Part shown: in pieces, positions 33,690 to 46,900 of the stretch
Layout of the letters: the number at the start of each line of letters is the position of its first letter
Numbering within the stretch: the stretch's first letter is position 1
NCBI GenBank assembly: GCA_013368375.1
Contig: JAACJP010000002.1
Location: 868,001 to 932,000, forward strand
From: Tricholomella constricta
Taxonomy: Eukaryota; Basidiomycota; Agaricomycetes; Agaricales; Lyophyllaceae
Direction: 5' to 3'
Length of the DNA stretch: 64,000 nucleotides
Notes under the pieces: model-generated
The model's database searches: none
The model's input: the letters and a program-made list of their open reading frames with translations, nothing else
What the model was told of the DNA's origin: nothing
Program-made: the position numbers and the translations under genes

Positions 33690-34873
33690 ATGCCCCTCAT
33701 CGCAATTTACAACCCTGTCTGTGGCGACGGCAATGCAAAGCAGTTCTTTGATCAACACGTCTTCCCGCTCCTCTTACACCACGGAAAGACTATAGACAGA
33801 GTCGCTGCAACCGAGCATGCTGGCCATGCTGGTCAGATCCTCATAGACTTTCTCGAAGCGACAGAGGGAGAGATTACAGCCGTCCTCGGCTCGGGCGATG
33901 GCACACTTCACGAAATAATAAACTTCTTGTCATCGGCGAGTCTCAAAGGACCAAGGGCGAACGCCCCGATTCCAAGGCTTCAGATTGTGCTCGTGCCCTG
34001 TGGGACTGCCAATGCCCTCTATTCATCCATATTCCCTCCCAGCGTAGAAGGCGATAGCGTAAATTGCAAACTCAAGTCAATCCAATCCTTTATCAATTCA
34101 TCGCGGACGATCCCTTTGACCCTTGCCGTTGCGACTCTTTTTTCGCCTCGAAGCGGAAATAAACGCTCACAAGTTGCCGTATCATCGGTCGTCGTGTCAA
34201 CAGCGTTGCACGCGTCTATCCTCCACGACTCTGAGAGTCTAAGAAAGGACATCCCAGGGATCGAAAGGTCAGCCGCAATTTACGTCTGATAACTGAGATC
34301 CAAAATCAACTTGTGAACAGGTTCAAAATTGCCGCCCAGAACAACAGTACGAAGTGGTACACCAGCTATGTAAAACTACTGCCAACCCTTGGCACTGGAA
34401 GGGTGCAGGTATACGATCCCGCGAACAAGACGTTTGTCGATCACCCTGAATCAGAGGATCACGATCCCATCGTGGACGTGGATGGTCCATTCGCTTACTT
34501 TCTATCTACGGTCAACGTCGACCGCCTTGAACCAGCATTCAGGATAACTCCGTTGGCAAGAACTATACCACCCACAGAAGCCAGTTGTGAAGTGGTTCTT
34601 CTCCGGCCCTTGAGAGACCCTTCTGTTTCTCGGGACAATCTTGAGGCCAGGATGGCCTTCGTGCCCAAGTTGTGGGCGGTCCTTGGTGCTGCTTACAAGG
34701 ACGGAGCACACATAAATTTGCGCTATGATACTGGCGGGGAGATCACTACGGGGGGCGAGGGACCTACTGTGGTTGAATATATCCGCTGTGGTGGATGGGA
34801 GTGGATTCCGGTGCGTTGGCTCAAAGTTGAGACGTTGCAATGCCTTGTGAACGCGTATTATAGGACGATATAG
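33690..34873 (+). CDS. DAG/sphingoid long-chain-base kinase family protein
   Basis: Two exons (33690-34267, 34321-34873) encode about 376 residues. The N-terminus opens with the nucleotide-binding strand MPLIAIYNPVCGDGNAKQFF. The DAGK catalytic signature GSGDGTLHEIINF follows near 33890, then VLVPCGTANALY. The C-terminal half (DGPFAYFLSTVNV, later GGWEWIPVRWLKVE) resembles the beta-rich domain of LCB kinases. The family phosphorylates sphingoid bases or diacylglycerol on membranes. It is shorter than typical Lcb4/5 proteins and lacks an N-terminal regulatory region. An in-frame ATG at 33513 would overlap the divergent nitrilase start and is less likely. The exact substrate cannot be told from sequence. 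Confidence 0.87.
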
Positions 34874-35125
34874 ACGCGGATACCCATCTGCTCTGTTCAG
34901 ATGGCGCCATCTCTCACATTGAGAAAGGAGGTCGCGTTGTGTGCTCAACGGAAACGCCGATGAATGGTGCCGGATTTGTGGTGTATGCCCAAGGCTAGAA
35001 CAGGCGGCTCAGTAGTTTCTGGTTTGCAATACTCGCGGGGGCTGCGGCTCTGAGCGAAGATACTTAGTGCGAAAATGGTCAAGTGGAGGGAGGGCATATG
35101 ATCTCCGGGTATGATGTTCATGTGA

Positions 35126-36059
<934 letters not shown>

Positions 36060-36269
36060 CAATGAGAGTCCTTGTGGTGGCGAGGTGGAATGAGAGGATG
36101 GTCGAGCTGGCGGGGCTGCAGAGAAGCTGGATTTGTTTTTTCTCTTTTTTTTACGACGAAATGGAAGACAGCGAAGGACGAGAGCGACAAGGCGACGAGC
36201 AACCAGGGATTAGGGCCTTTCCTGATGGTCATTCAGAGCAGATATACACGCATCATGTGACCGCCCGAC

Positions 36270-37650
36270 ATGGATCTTCAACACCACCACCCTGCCCGCC
36301 TCGACGCCCTCCGCTGCTGCTACAACGACGACGCCACTGATCTCGTCGCCGTCGCCGCCGAGCACTCCCTCGATGTCCTCCTCGTCGTACGTATTTCCTC
36401 GTCGTCTCTTCTCCAGCTGACCGTCTCCCAGACACACTCCGCATGCCAAACCCTCGCGTCCTTTCACATTGGCTGTCGCATCACAGCACTCGCATGGTCA
36501 CCACTGACTGTATCTCCGTCATCGACCGACAATTGGCACATCGAGTGCGTGTTTTTTTTTTTTCGCAATCGCTCTCTGACTGTCATTCTTATCATGCACC
36601 ACATACAGACTTACAGTCGCTGGTGCAGACTTTGGCCTTCACCTCCTCACAAAATCGGCCAAAGAAAGCGAATCCATCTTTTCATTCGGTGGGGGTCTGA
36701 GTGGTCATCATGGCAAGGTCAATGACATGTCGTTTTGCGGAGGTCGCAGCGAAGACAGCACGCGGTATGTCGCAACCGTGTCAGGTAAGATCCTCGCTCC
36801 GCTTTCTCAACTTGATTGACCCAAGCTTCCTCAGACGACAAGATGTTGATGGTGTGGGACCTCCATCCTACCATTGACGTCTCCTCTCGTGGGCCTTCTC
36901 CACGGCTTAATGAAACGCCATTCTCTCCCGATAGGCCCCAGCCCACCGCCTATGTGATCGCATTTCCCCATCCTCTCACAACCATAAGCTCTCATCCGTC
37001 CACCAGCAAGGAATTCCTCGTATCAGACTGCCGCGGATCCATCTTTTTGACCGATTGGCGCTCTGATCCTCAAGAGATCCATCAAGATAGCTGGAGGCAT
37101 TCAAGTCTCATCGAGCTGGTGGAACCAGCCGCACTCTCCGACCACTCGATGGGGCTTTCATCACATTGGACCGGGTCAGTTGCCTGGCGAAGAGATACCA
37201 CTGATATGTAAGGATTCCACGACATGGATGATTTTTTTCCTCATCATCTTCAGAATCGGTGCCGTGTACGGATCCAAGTTCTCTGTTTGGGACATATCGA
37301 ATCTCCAAGGCGGCAAGCCGTACGCGTCTGGTATCAGTTGTCCAGAGGGCGGGCATAAATTCAGGTAACTTCATTGAAACCTCGTGTAACGGTCTCAAAC
37401 TGACTTGAGTTCAAGGTGGTGCCCGACCTATCCTGATTACTTTGCTATATCTACACAATCACCCAGTAAAGGTGCCAGCATTCACGTCCATAACCTCAAC
37501 TATTTCCAAGCGCAGCCAACCATCTTTACGATTCTTCCGAGGCCGCATCTTGTTCAGGATTTTGATTTTTTAGCGTTTCGCGGCATCCCTCGTATCGTAG
37601 CGGCTGTCGGGCGGACGATTTTCATATTCTCCATTGGGGTAGATTCATAA
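36270..37650 (+). CDS. NUP37: Nucleoporin Nup37-like WD40 protein
   Basis: Six exons were read: 36270-36386, 36432-36544, 36609-36784, 36835-37207, 37254-37364 and 37416-37650. WD-like blades appear as GKVNDMSFCGG, then VATVSDDKMLMVWDL, FLVSDCRGSIFLTDWR, AVYGSKFSVWDI and a final RIVAAVGRTIFIFSIG. The order and the helical insert near 36890-36990 fit Nup37, a member of the Nup107-160 (Y) complex of the nuclear pore scaffold, which is absent from budding yeast but kept in many other fungi. The 5' splice site at 36545 is followed by a run of 13 T. The frame is intact. The start lies 210 bp from the divergent UMP-CMP kinase start. Confidence 0.87.
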
Positions 37651-37792
37651 TGGAAACCTCTTTTTCAACGTACAATACTTCAATGAGGGTACATAGGCTA
37701 AGGCTTGAGAAGGAAATCATACACTAATGTTATTCATATAGGGAAACAGCCTGTACAGAATTGGATAAATGTGAAAAAGGACGTGCAAGGCT

Positions 37793-40700
37793 CTATTGGT
37801 GGCCGTAATTGGTTGCGTGTGTCGATGGATGCATATGTTGCTGGTAAGCCATGTGCCCCGGTTGATGTTGGTGGACGTGCTGCAACGAATGACTGTTTTC
37901 CAAGTAAACTCGATCCTCATGTGCGCCTTGAGGAACCAGTGCTTGACCCTCCCCGTCCCCAAAGCCCAGCTCTATGAACATATTCTTCCAATAGTGAGCA
38001 TCGAGCTCAGAAGCGTAATGGGGAGCCTGAGGGACATAGCCAGGATAATTGATTGGCCCGGGCCCACCCACAGCCACATTAGCATTTCTCAAAGGAGGTT
38101 CAATAGGAAATCCTGGCTCTTGAGGAATAGGCGGTGGATGGGCAGGTAAGTGGGGCGATGCAGGAAACTGGAAATCATGCGGTTGTTGAGCTAGAGGGGA
38201 ATACATCTGCGTAGGAGACTGGACCGATGCATGGGATGTCGGGGGCGGCGCTGAGGGGGCGTAAGAAAAATACATGCCGGAGGGGAATATCTCACGTTGA
38301 AGCCGGGGATCAATCGGCATGCCATTGTCATTCTTATCCTTCTGATCGATTCGCCGCGTCTTGAAGACATCATTTGTAACAAGACTTCGCAGAAAACGTG
38401 CATGGTACGCGGCAGATGTAGACTCGGGAGAAATCTGCGAAGCACGTTGATACGCGTCTGCAGTTTGAGAGATCAGAGAGTGAATTTCGTGTGCCGTGCT
38501 CTCATTGAGTTGAGAGAAGATTGTCGAACTCCGAAGAAGCTAGATTTTATTCATCACGTCCGTCAAGAAACAAGTGATCAAAATGAGATGTTCACCTTGA
38601 GTAAAAATACAGCGGAGTAGGCGGACATCACCATGATAGAATCCTGTCCGTATCGCTATGTAAGACGAGGTGTGTTAGGTAACCCCATATGGAACCTGAG
38701 AGACCGAGAAAACATACCAGCATACTCATACGATCAAAGTCCCGAGAAACTATTCGCAGAGAATCAAGGGCACTGGTACAGCATGTTGTGATGGCCTGCA
38801 AACTCGGACTTTGACGAGACGACTAAATCTGGTCTCAGACATCGGGAAACCATTGGACAAGAACGACGAACCGGGGATATGGCGGCCTGTATGCCGAAAC
38901 TGTTCAAGAAGAGCCGAACATACAGTCGAAAGAAGCTAAGGAATGAGGAATGAAACTTTTCACCCCCAGCTGAATATATATGTCAGCATAAGGGCTACAT
39001 GCAACTAAACAGACGTACCTCGATCCATTTCATGCTGCCAAGTGTCCGCCCATTGCGTCAACTGGGCATTACAGTTACGGAGAACCACCTCATAGTTAAC
39101 ATCGTGATGAACGCCAGGGCCAGCACCTTTGAAGAGGTCTGTCGTTCCCGCCTTGCAAAGAATTGGAATGAGAAAAAATAGATGGCCTATGGACTACAAC
39201 TGCATACCGCAATGCGTCGTAGGGAAACGAAAGAAGCGATGATGACGTCTTCAGGTCGGATTGTGCTGCCGCCTTGCTCATGCCAAGAAGTTGAATGCCG
39301 AACAATGTCATCTTCAGGCAACATCCAGTGTCTCCCTGTTTGTGTGCTGAGGCTCCGATCATGAACAAAAAGAACGAGGTAAGTGCGCTCGCGGTTACGG
39401 CGCTCCAACATCTGGAAATCAGTCTCGTTCGGTGGAGGAGTTGGTAGATAGCGATTTAATCCCAGCTCGACAGCCATGCGGCAGGCCTGAAGACGATTAT
39501 CAAAGAGCAGGATACATAGACGAGTGAGAACTCACATAGCCGATATACGTCCACGTGCGCTGGTAACAAGATCAATTTATCGAAGAGTCCTTAAATTGAA
39601 CGAAAGGCCATACGTTATCATCAGGGTCTTTCCAATAAGTGAGACAAGCGAAGGCTTGAACCACTTCAACGCGTTTCCAAGCCTCTGCAAAAGCTCGGAT
39701 TGCAAAGTCGTTGGCAAGCTTCTGACACTGTTTAAACGATTCAGGCCGGAAGAACTTGCAACCCGCCATGACAAGGGTAGTGAATAAGAAGGCACACTTG
39801 GACCGAACATATGCAACGGAGTGCAGGGCGGGGTCGAAGAGGTTGATGAAGGGGTTTAAGCGCAGGAAAATGAGATCGAATAAGACTTTCGCGTCCTCTT
39901 CCGTGATGATACCAGCGGTGATAGGGTCATTGAGGCCGCTAGGAATAGGCGCCAGACGAGTTTGGGGTGAAGTAAATGAGGTACTGTGGGTTGGATGAAC
40001 ACTGGAGGCAGGAGTTTCCTCAGGATTGAGAATCGTTCTGAAAAAAGAGTTCCTCTGATTTTCGCGTCTGATAAGCTTCTCTGGAAATATAGATTCCTCG
40101 TTGCGGTCCGCATCCTCTTCGTCATCAATCTCCATGGAACGAGATCCATTGCTTGAGTGTGTATAGCCATCGGCGTTGGCGTAACCGGAGAGATTGAGAG
40201 GAGGAAGCTCCTTGGAAGGGAAATGCGTGTTTGATGTGCTGTAGACGCTGTCGCCTGGGCGAGTACCTGGGTAAGGAGAGTCGCCCGGTCTAGATACAGA
40301 GGCCTCGGTGGTCTGGGATTTCATCTTTGCAGAATTGAGACCCTTCTCGAGGCGTCGAAGCATTTTTGAGGCCTCTGATAGTCTACACAAGATGATAAGC
40401 GACGATGACGAGGAGCGATACAACGAGGGAATCCTACTTGGAACCTGGTTTACGACCCCGACGATGTTTCTCAAAAATACATCTATAGACGTTGAGCGAT
40501 GAAAGTGAGGCTGTGTGCAAGAACTCAACTCGACGTTTGCACGTTTGCATCGCTGACATTGTTTTTGACCGTCTTCAGCGCCTACACATTTCATCTGGAG
40601 AAATTAGTAAGGGTATGTTAATGACTGAAAGATGGACAAAAGTGCCTTCGCCGCTCGACAAACAGTGCATGCACGAGCACCTCGAACAATCGGAGTTTTA

Positions 40701-40794
40701 GAGCTATGAGATATGAGGGGCAACTCGGGATGGGATTGGCGAAGGTGACCTACGCAGACTTCGAGTCGGACATGGCGTCAGGCTGCGGGTCCAT
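37793..40794 (-). CDS. Zn2Cys6 fungal transcription factor with fungal_trans domain
   Basis: From ATG 40794 (MDPQPDAMSDSKSA), splicing yields a six-cysteine cluster: ACTVCRAAK, then MKCVGAEDGQKQCQRC, then KRANVE joined to CIFEKHRRGRKPGSK. A dimerization helix (SKMLRRLEKGLNSAKMKSQ) and a Ser/Pro-rich linker follow. The fungal_trans regulatory domain (PF04082 type) begins near 39950, with GIITEEDAKVLFDLIFLRLN, then CKFFRPESF and WTYIGYA-like text. The tail (38320-37793) is Pro/Gln/His-rich. The zinc cluster resembles basidiomycete proteins labelled PriB or PrtT, which is only a loose hint of role. One intron inside the cluster (40595-40645) appears to use a GC donor. Many short introns interrupt the rest. 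Confidence 0.88.
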
Positions 40795-41428
40795 CGTAGC
40801 CACCGGTTTTCAACGATAATACAATGGGTGGGAGACGGTGATCAAAAATAAAGGCAAAGGTCACCGCAGAGGTCACCGGTGCCGAGGCAACAAACGAAAG
40901 AGGCTACGTCGCCCGTCGAGGAAAAATTTCGAGCTTTGCAAAAAGTAACGATGAATGGGAGGCGAGCAGAGGTAGTAGGTGAGAGGCTCTTGATGAGAGG
41001 GCTCTGATGGGGTCTTTGGGTGGGGGGAAAGAAACACTGGCTTTCAACCGGCAACTTGTTTACGCTTAGTTTGACCGCTTACATATTATTTACCCGATAC
41101 TTCCGAGCATCTCGGTCTCTTATTTCCATCGGCGTACAGAAAAGTATGTTTGACACCTCGTGAAACTTCCTTCCCCAACACCTATCTTTGGCTCTTCACT
41201 GAGGGCATGACGAGAAGCCCTGGCTGTTTCCCTGCTCATATGTACATTTTAGTGATTGTAATCATATCAGAGGAGCACTCCTTCCAGACCAAAATCAATT
41301 TGAGCTTCCAAGCCAACTCTGTGCCCTCATATACTTAGAGAGGTGCTGCAGGAGGGCCTATGCTGACAGAAGCTATATCCTAACAAGTACAGAAAGTGGG
41401 AACAATCAGTCGTTTTCACTGATCTGAT
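40795..41428. other. Intergenic region upstream of the Zn2Cys6 gene
   Basis: This presumably contains the promoter of the minus-strand regulator. Small frames here lack any recognisable motif. The region ends at the target duplication of a solo LTR (CTGAT, 41424-41428). Confidence 0.4.
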
Positions 41429-41913
41429 TGTCAGGGGAACTCCTGTTCGCGCTCTCCAACACTCACAGATTGTTCCCCGACTCATGCGATCACCCCCAAC
41501 CGACCGATCGCGATCCCGACCCAAGGCTCCGACCCAAGCGTCAGTGTACATACTTACTCACTCCCTGCGCGCACCCGACGCTGATCCCGACCACCCGACA
41601 TCCCGATGTCGGCTGTCCCGCCTCGTGCCCGTACCCTGAGCCACGAGGATCGGACAACGTCGGGAACGTGTCCATACACGCGCCGCACACCATTCGTTAT
41701 TATTACATGTACAGTACACTCTGGAGGACCGGCCCTCACGTCCTACACTCGTATATAGTCGGCCCCCTGGCATTTGGGAATCCTTTACACTATTCTCTTC
41801 GGATTCCCCCTTGCCAGGTAAGCCTTACTTACCTTCATTTACTGTACATCAATATAACTTCGGATTCCCCCTTGCCAGTGTGATCGCGCTCTGCTGTAAG
41901 GGTTGCCCTAACA
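41429..41913 (+). mobile_element. Solo Gypsy LTR, opposite orientation, with target duplication CTGAT
   Basis: The LTR reads TGTCAGGGG...CCCTAACA on the plus strand (485 bp), the sense direction of the element. It is flanked by CTGAT on both sides (41424-41428 and 41914-41918), a perfect 5-bp duplication with no internal element. It was therefore left by LTR-LTR recombination. Confidence 0.92.
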
Positions 41914-41930
41914 CTGATAAGTACATTAAC

Positions 41931-42434
41931 TGTTAGGGCAACCCTTACAGTGGAGCGCGATCACACTGGCAAGGGGGAATCCGAAGTTATATTGATGTAC
42001 AGTAAATGAAGGTAAGTAAGGCTTACCTGGCAAGGGGGAATCCGAAGAGAATAGTGTAAAGGATTCCCAAATGCCAGAGGGCCGACTATATATGAGTGTA
42101 GGATGTGAGGGCCGGTCCTCCAGAGTGTACTGTACATGTAATAATAACGAATGTGTGCGGCGCGTGTATGGACATGTTCCCGACGCTGTCCGATCCTCGT
42201 GGCTCAGGGTATGGGCACGAGGCGGGACAGCCGACGTCGGGATGTCGGGTGGTCGGGATCGGCGTCGGGCGCGCGCAGGGAGTGAGGGGAAACGACAGGC
42301 AGTGAGTAAGTATGTACACCGACGCTTGGGTCGGAGCGTCAGGTCGGGATCGCGATTGGTCGGTCGGGCGCGAGCGCATGAGTCGGGAAACGATCTGTGA
42401 GCGTCGGAGAGCGCGAACAGGAGTTCCCCTGACA
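41931..42434 (-). mobile_element. Solo Gypsy LTR, inverted relative to its neighbour
   Basis: TGTTAGGG...CCCCTGACA, 504 bp, is the same form as the LTRs of the young element. Flanks are TTAAC (41926-41930) and TGAAC (42435-42439), a 5-bp duplication with one mismatch. It lies only 17 bp from the preceding LTR in the opposite direction. Confidence 0.9.
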
Positions 42435-42879
42435 TGAACTGCCAAATTTGGGTGTGCTCCCCGATCCCACCTGGGTGCAGAAACGTTGACCTATCTTATT
42501 TGACTGATCCCACAAGTACAGAAACCAGGTGTGCCAGCAGCCGGCCTTGAAGGCCGCAGGCCGCTTCACCTGAGTCTAGCACTGGAGCACCATCAATATT
42601 GTCACCCCCGCCCCTGCCTGTGGTCAACCTCAATCAGAGCAAATTGCGCTGGCAGAGGAGAATGCAAAAATATTAATGTAGAGTGTTAGTCGGGAGGGAC
42701 TTGCCAAGACCGATACAACACTTGAAGCGCCTGTTAGAAATTCAGCCATGTAGACTAAGTGAATATAACCTTAGTCCAATATAAGTGACTATATTGATTC
42801 TGATCATACCTAAGTACAGATATTTGGCTCGTTTCACCGTCGTACGGTAAATTGCTGTAAAATACGGCCAACGGGCCCT

Positions 42880-42988
42880 GGACGATTGAGAAAGAATCGG
42901 GCAATCTCAGAGTTGAACTTGGACCAAGGAGCTCGCTTGTTCGGACCCACTCTGATGTCGGCTGCGCTCGGAGCTCGGCTGTGTCCAC
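42880..42988 (+). repeat. Direct repeat, first copy (partner 43317-43418)
   Basis: Both copies start GGACGAT(T/C)GAGA and run through GACCAAGG(A/G)GCTCGC, then TTCGGACCCACTCTGATGTC, and end GCTCGGCTGTGTCC. The spacing of 437 bp could be two ends of a small element. Confidence 0.65.
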
Positions 42989-43153
42989 TCTCTGCCGCGC
43001 AGTGCATTGTTCGTGTAACATCCCTTGGCCTTTCTCTAGTCCTAGTCACCCTGACGGAACTGAATCTAGCTCGGGGATCATGTACTAGTAACACAACTCT
43101 TGCATTCTCGTTCTCTTCATTGTAAACTTGTGCTCGAAATATGCTCACGTTCA

Positions 43154-43181
43154 TTAGCCGAGTGTAGCTACACTTGGCTAA
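43154..43181. repeat. 28-bp near-perfect palindrome
   Basis: The first half, TTAGCCGAGTGTAG, is followed directly by CTACACTTGGCTAA, 13 of 14 positions paired. It lies between the two copies of the direct repeat. A function is not evident. Confidence 0.55.
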
Positions 43182-43429
43182 CGATATAATCACAAGACCG
43201 CCATTGGATTTCTACACAACAGTGAACAGTGTCAGAAATGGTGAACTACTCAAAGGCGATCAAGCTGCTTTACTGCGTCAAGGACCCCGAGGTTGTACAG
43301 CTCTTTGGCGGCAACACTGGACGATCGAGAGAGAATCGGAGTTGAAGGACCAAGGGGCTCGCGAACTCTTGTTCGGACCCACTCTGATGTCGGCTGTGCT
43401 CGTAGCTCGGCTGTGTCCTAACCAGGGAC

Positions 43430-43933
43430 TGTTAGGGCAACCCTTACAGTGGAGCGCTATCACACTGGCAAGGGGGAATCCGAAGTTATATTGATGTACA
43501 GTAACGAAGGTAAGTAAGGCTTACCTGGCAAGGGGGAATCCGAAGAGAATAGTGTAAAGGATTCCCAAATGCCAGGGGGCCGACTATATACGAGTGTAGG
43601 ACGTGAGGGCCGGTCCTCCAGAGTGTACTGTACATGTAATAATAACGAATGGTGTGCGGCGCGTGTATGGACACGTTCCCGACGCTGTCCGATCCTCGTG
43701 GCCCAGGGTACGGGCACGAGGCGGGGCAGCCGACGTCGGGATGTCGGGTGGTCGGGATCGGCGTCGGGCGCGCGCGGGGAGTGAGGGGAAGCAACAGGAA
43801 GTGAGTAAGTATGTACACCGACGCTTGGGTCGGAGCGTCGGGTCGGGATCGCGATCGGTCGGTCGGGGGCGAGCGCGTGAGTCGGGGAACGATCTGTGAG
43901 CGTCGGAGAGCGTGAGCGAGAGTTCCCCTGACA
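43430..43933 (-). repeat. 3' LTR of the young Gypsy element
   Basis: TGTTAGGG...CCCCTGACA, 504 bp. It lies directly against the pol stop region. The outer flank GGGAC is the target duplication. Confidence 0.95.
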
Positions 43934-46900
43934 TCACCTCCCCTTTTGAATCGCAACGGCTCGGTGCGGGGTGACGGTGGCGAAGACGGCGGGGGATAGA
44001 GTGAAGATGCCACGGATGTGGTGCGCAGCATCAGGATTGTCGCGGTGGAACTTGCGAACCAGGTCGGGTGCGGCGACGTTCTCCCGGGGCTCCCACGAAG
44101 CTTCTTCATAGCCGTAGCCTTTCCACAAGATCTTGTACTGAAGTTTCTTGCGGAAGATGCGACTGTCGAGGATTTTGTGGACTTCGTAGTGGGGTTCGTC
44201 ATCGATGATGTCTGGTGGCGGCGGAGGGTCGGACTGTCGACCTTCGATCGGGTCAGCGACAGCGGGGACAAGCTTTATGACGTGGAAGACTGGGTGGATG
44301 CGCTTCATGGACTGAGGCAACAGGAGGCGGTATGCGAGCGGGCCGACTCGCCTTTGCACGACGAAAGGGCCAAGGTAGCGATGCGATAATTTCTTAGACG
44401 GTCGGGTCGTAGAAATGTCGGTCGCGTCCAAGTACACCTTGTCACCCGGCTGGTAGTCGGGTGTCGGGGCATGTCGCTGATTGTAATACCGCTCCATGTC
44501 ATCTTTGGCCTTTGAAAGCGCCGCCTTGGCTTCCTCCTGTGCTTCCTTCATGCGCTCCACGAACTCGTCGGCCGACTCGTTCTTGGAAGCGCCCCGACGA
44601 GGCTCGAAGCCCATGCGCGGATGCCAACCAGGGTCGAGCAAGAAAGGGGTCTGCTGTGTCGCCGAATGTACATGGTTGTTGTAACTGAATTCGGCGTCGG
44701 GCAGAAGGTCCTCCCAGTTGTTCTGGCGCTCGTTGCAGAAGACCCGCAAGAACTGTTCCAGCTCCTGGTTGACGCGCTCAGTCTGCCCGTCGGTCTGAGG
44801 GTGGTAGGCCGTTGAGGCCGACAGCTTAATACCCAGGAGCCGGTACAGTTCGCGCGTGAACTCGGCAACAAACTGTGGACCTCGGTCGGAGACGAATGCG
44901 TCGGGGAGACCGTGCAGCTTCCAGACATGGCGACGGTAGAGATTCGCAGCTCCCAAGGCCGAACAGGTCGTGTGCGACGCGATGAAATGCGCGCGTTTTC
45001 CGACTGAATCCACGACGTTCATGATCGCGTCATGGCCGTTGGACTCTGGGAGTTCGGTGATGAAGTCGACCGATACGACATTCCATCGGCCTTCGGGAAT
45101 TGGGAGCGGCTGCAGCTGTCCGACGGGGAGTTGGCGGCGGGGTTTCGTGCGCAAGCACATGTCGCAGGTGCTGGTGTAGGAACCGACAAAGCGCGACATC
45201 TGAGGCCACCAGTAGTTGCGCGACACCAGCTCCAACGTCTTCCAGCGACCCGGGTGACCGGCGATCTTGGAGTCGTGGTGTTGTTCCACAATGCGTCGGC
45301 GAAGGTCAGGAACGTTCGGGACATAGATCCGTCCACGGAACGTGAGCAGACCGCCTTCCTCCCCCCACTCGCCGAAGCGTAGGGAGCGACCAGCAGTCTT
45401 GGATGCCTTGACCAGTTGCGCCGCTTTCGCGACCGCGTCCTCCTGTGCGCCGTCGCGACTGCCCTTGCAAATCGCCTTCAGCACATCGTCTTCTTCTCCG
45501 ACCAGTACCAGACCTTCAGTCGCGCGAATGGCGAAGAACTCGGGTTTGAGGAGCACGATGTCGGCATTGTCGCCACTTCCATCGCCGTGATCAGCGCGAC
45601 GCGACAGGGCGTCGGGTTTGCCCATGCTGCGTCCCGGACGGTGGTGGAGGGTAAAGTCGAAGTTGGCAAGGTAGAGCGACCAGCGGGCTTGCCGCCGATT
45701 GAGTTTCTTCGCGGTGAGGAAGTACTCAAGGTTCTTGTGGTCGGTCAAGATCTCCACCTTGTGCTTTGCGCCTTCCACAAAATGTCGCCACTCCTCCAGA
45801 GACCGGATGATCGCCAGCATCTCCTTGTCGTGGATCTCGTAGTTCCGCTCGACTGCGTTCAAGCTCTTCGAGTAGAACGCGACCGGGTGCCACTTGCCAT
45901 CGGACGGCGACTCTTGCAACAGGACCGCGCCCGTCGCGAAGTCGGACGAGTCAGCTTCGATGCGGTACGGTCGGTCGTCGTCGGGGAATGCAAGCACCGG
46001 TCGCGACGTGATCACAGACTTCAGGAGGTCAAAGGCCGACTGCTCCGACGCTTCCCAGCGCCAGGCAACGTCCTTGCCCGTCAAATCAAACAGGGGTCGG
46101 GCGTGGTGCGAGAAGTCCTGGATGAACCGTCGGTAGAAATTGGTGAAGCCCAAGAACGCTTGCACCTCCTTCTTGTTCCTCGGCGCCGGCCACTCCGACA
46201 CTCCAGCGACCTTGACCGGATCCATTTCCGCTTGCCCGTGCGAGATGATCAGCCCAAGATACTCGACCTTGGTCTGTTCAAACTCGCATTTCTCGGGTTT
46301 TAAGAACAACTTATGTTCGCGGAGTCGGTCCAGTACGAGTCGTGCGACCCGACGGTGTTCCTCGAGAGTCTTGGTGTAGATCAAGATATCGTCGAGGTAC
46401 ACGCAAACAACACCCTCGGCGATCAGATCGCGGAAGATGTCATTCATCATGGTCTGGAATGTGGCGGGGCTGTTCGTGAGGCCGAAGAACATGACGAGCG
46501 GCTCAAAGAGACCGCAGTTCGTCCGAAACGCTGCCTTCCACTCGTCGCCTTCCTTGATCCGAACGTTGTTGTACCCCCATCGGACGTCCAGCTTGGTGAA
46601 GTACCGCGCGCCGCGGAGGTTGTTCACCAGTTCGCTAATGAGTGGCAGTGGGTACCGGTTCTTCACCGTAAGCGCGTTGAGCGTCCGATAGTCCTGCACC
46701 AGCCGGAGCGCACCATCCTTCTTCTTGATGAAGAACACTGGCGAAGCCATGGGCGACTTCGACGGACGGATCCGACCCGACTCGAGGTTCTCCTTGAGGA
46801 ACGCATCGAGCTCGACTTGCTCCGCTGGCGACAGTGGGTAGACTTTGGTGCCGGACGGCGAAGCGCCCGGCTCCAACTCAATCGCGTGATCCCACTGTTT

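Larger units (their letters stand above)
42435..43429. other. Non-coding stretch between solo LTR and young Gypsy element
   Basis: No gene was seen. It contains two diverged copies of a roughly 105-bp segment (42880-42988 and 43317-43418) and a near-perfect 28-bp palindrome (43154-43181). It is probably the remains of another mobile element. Confidence 0.45.
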
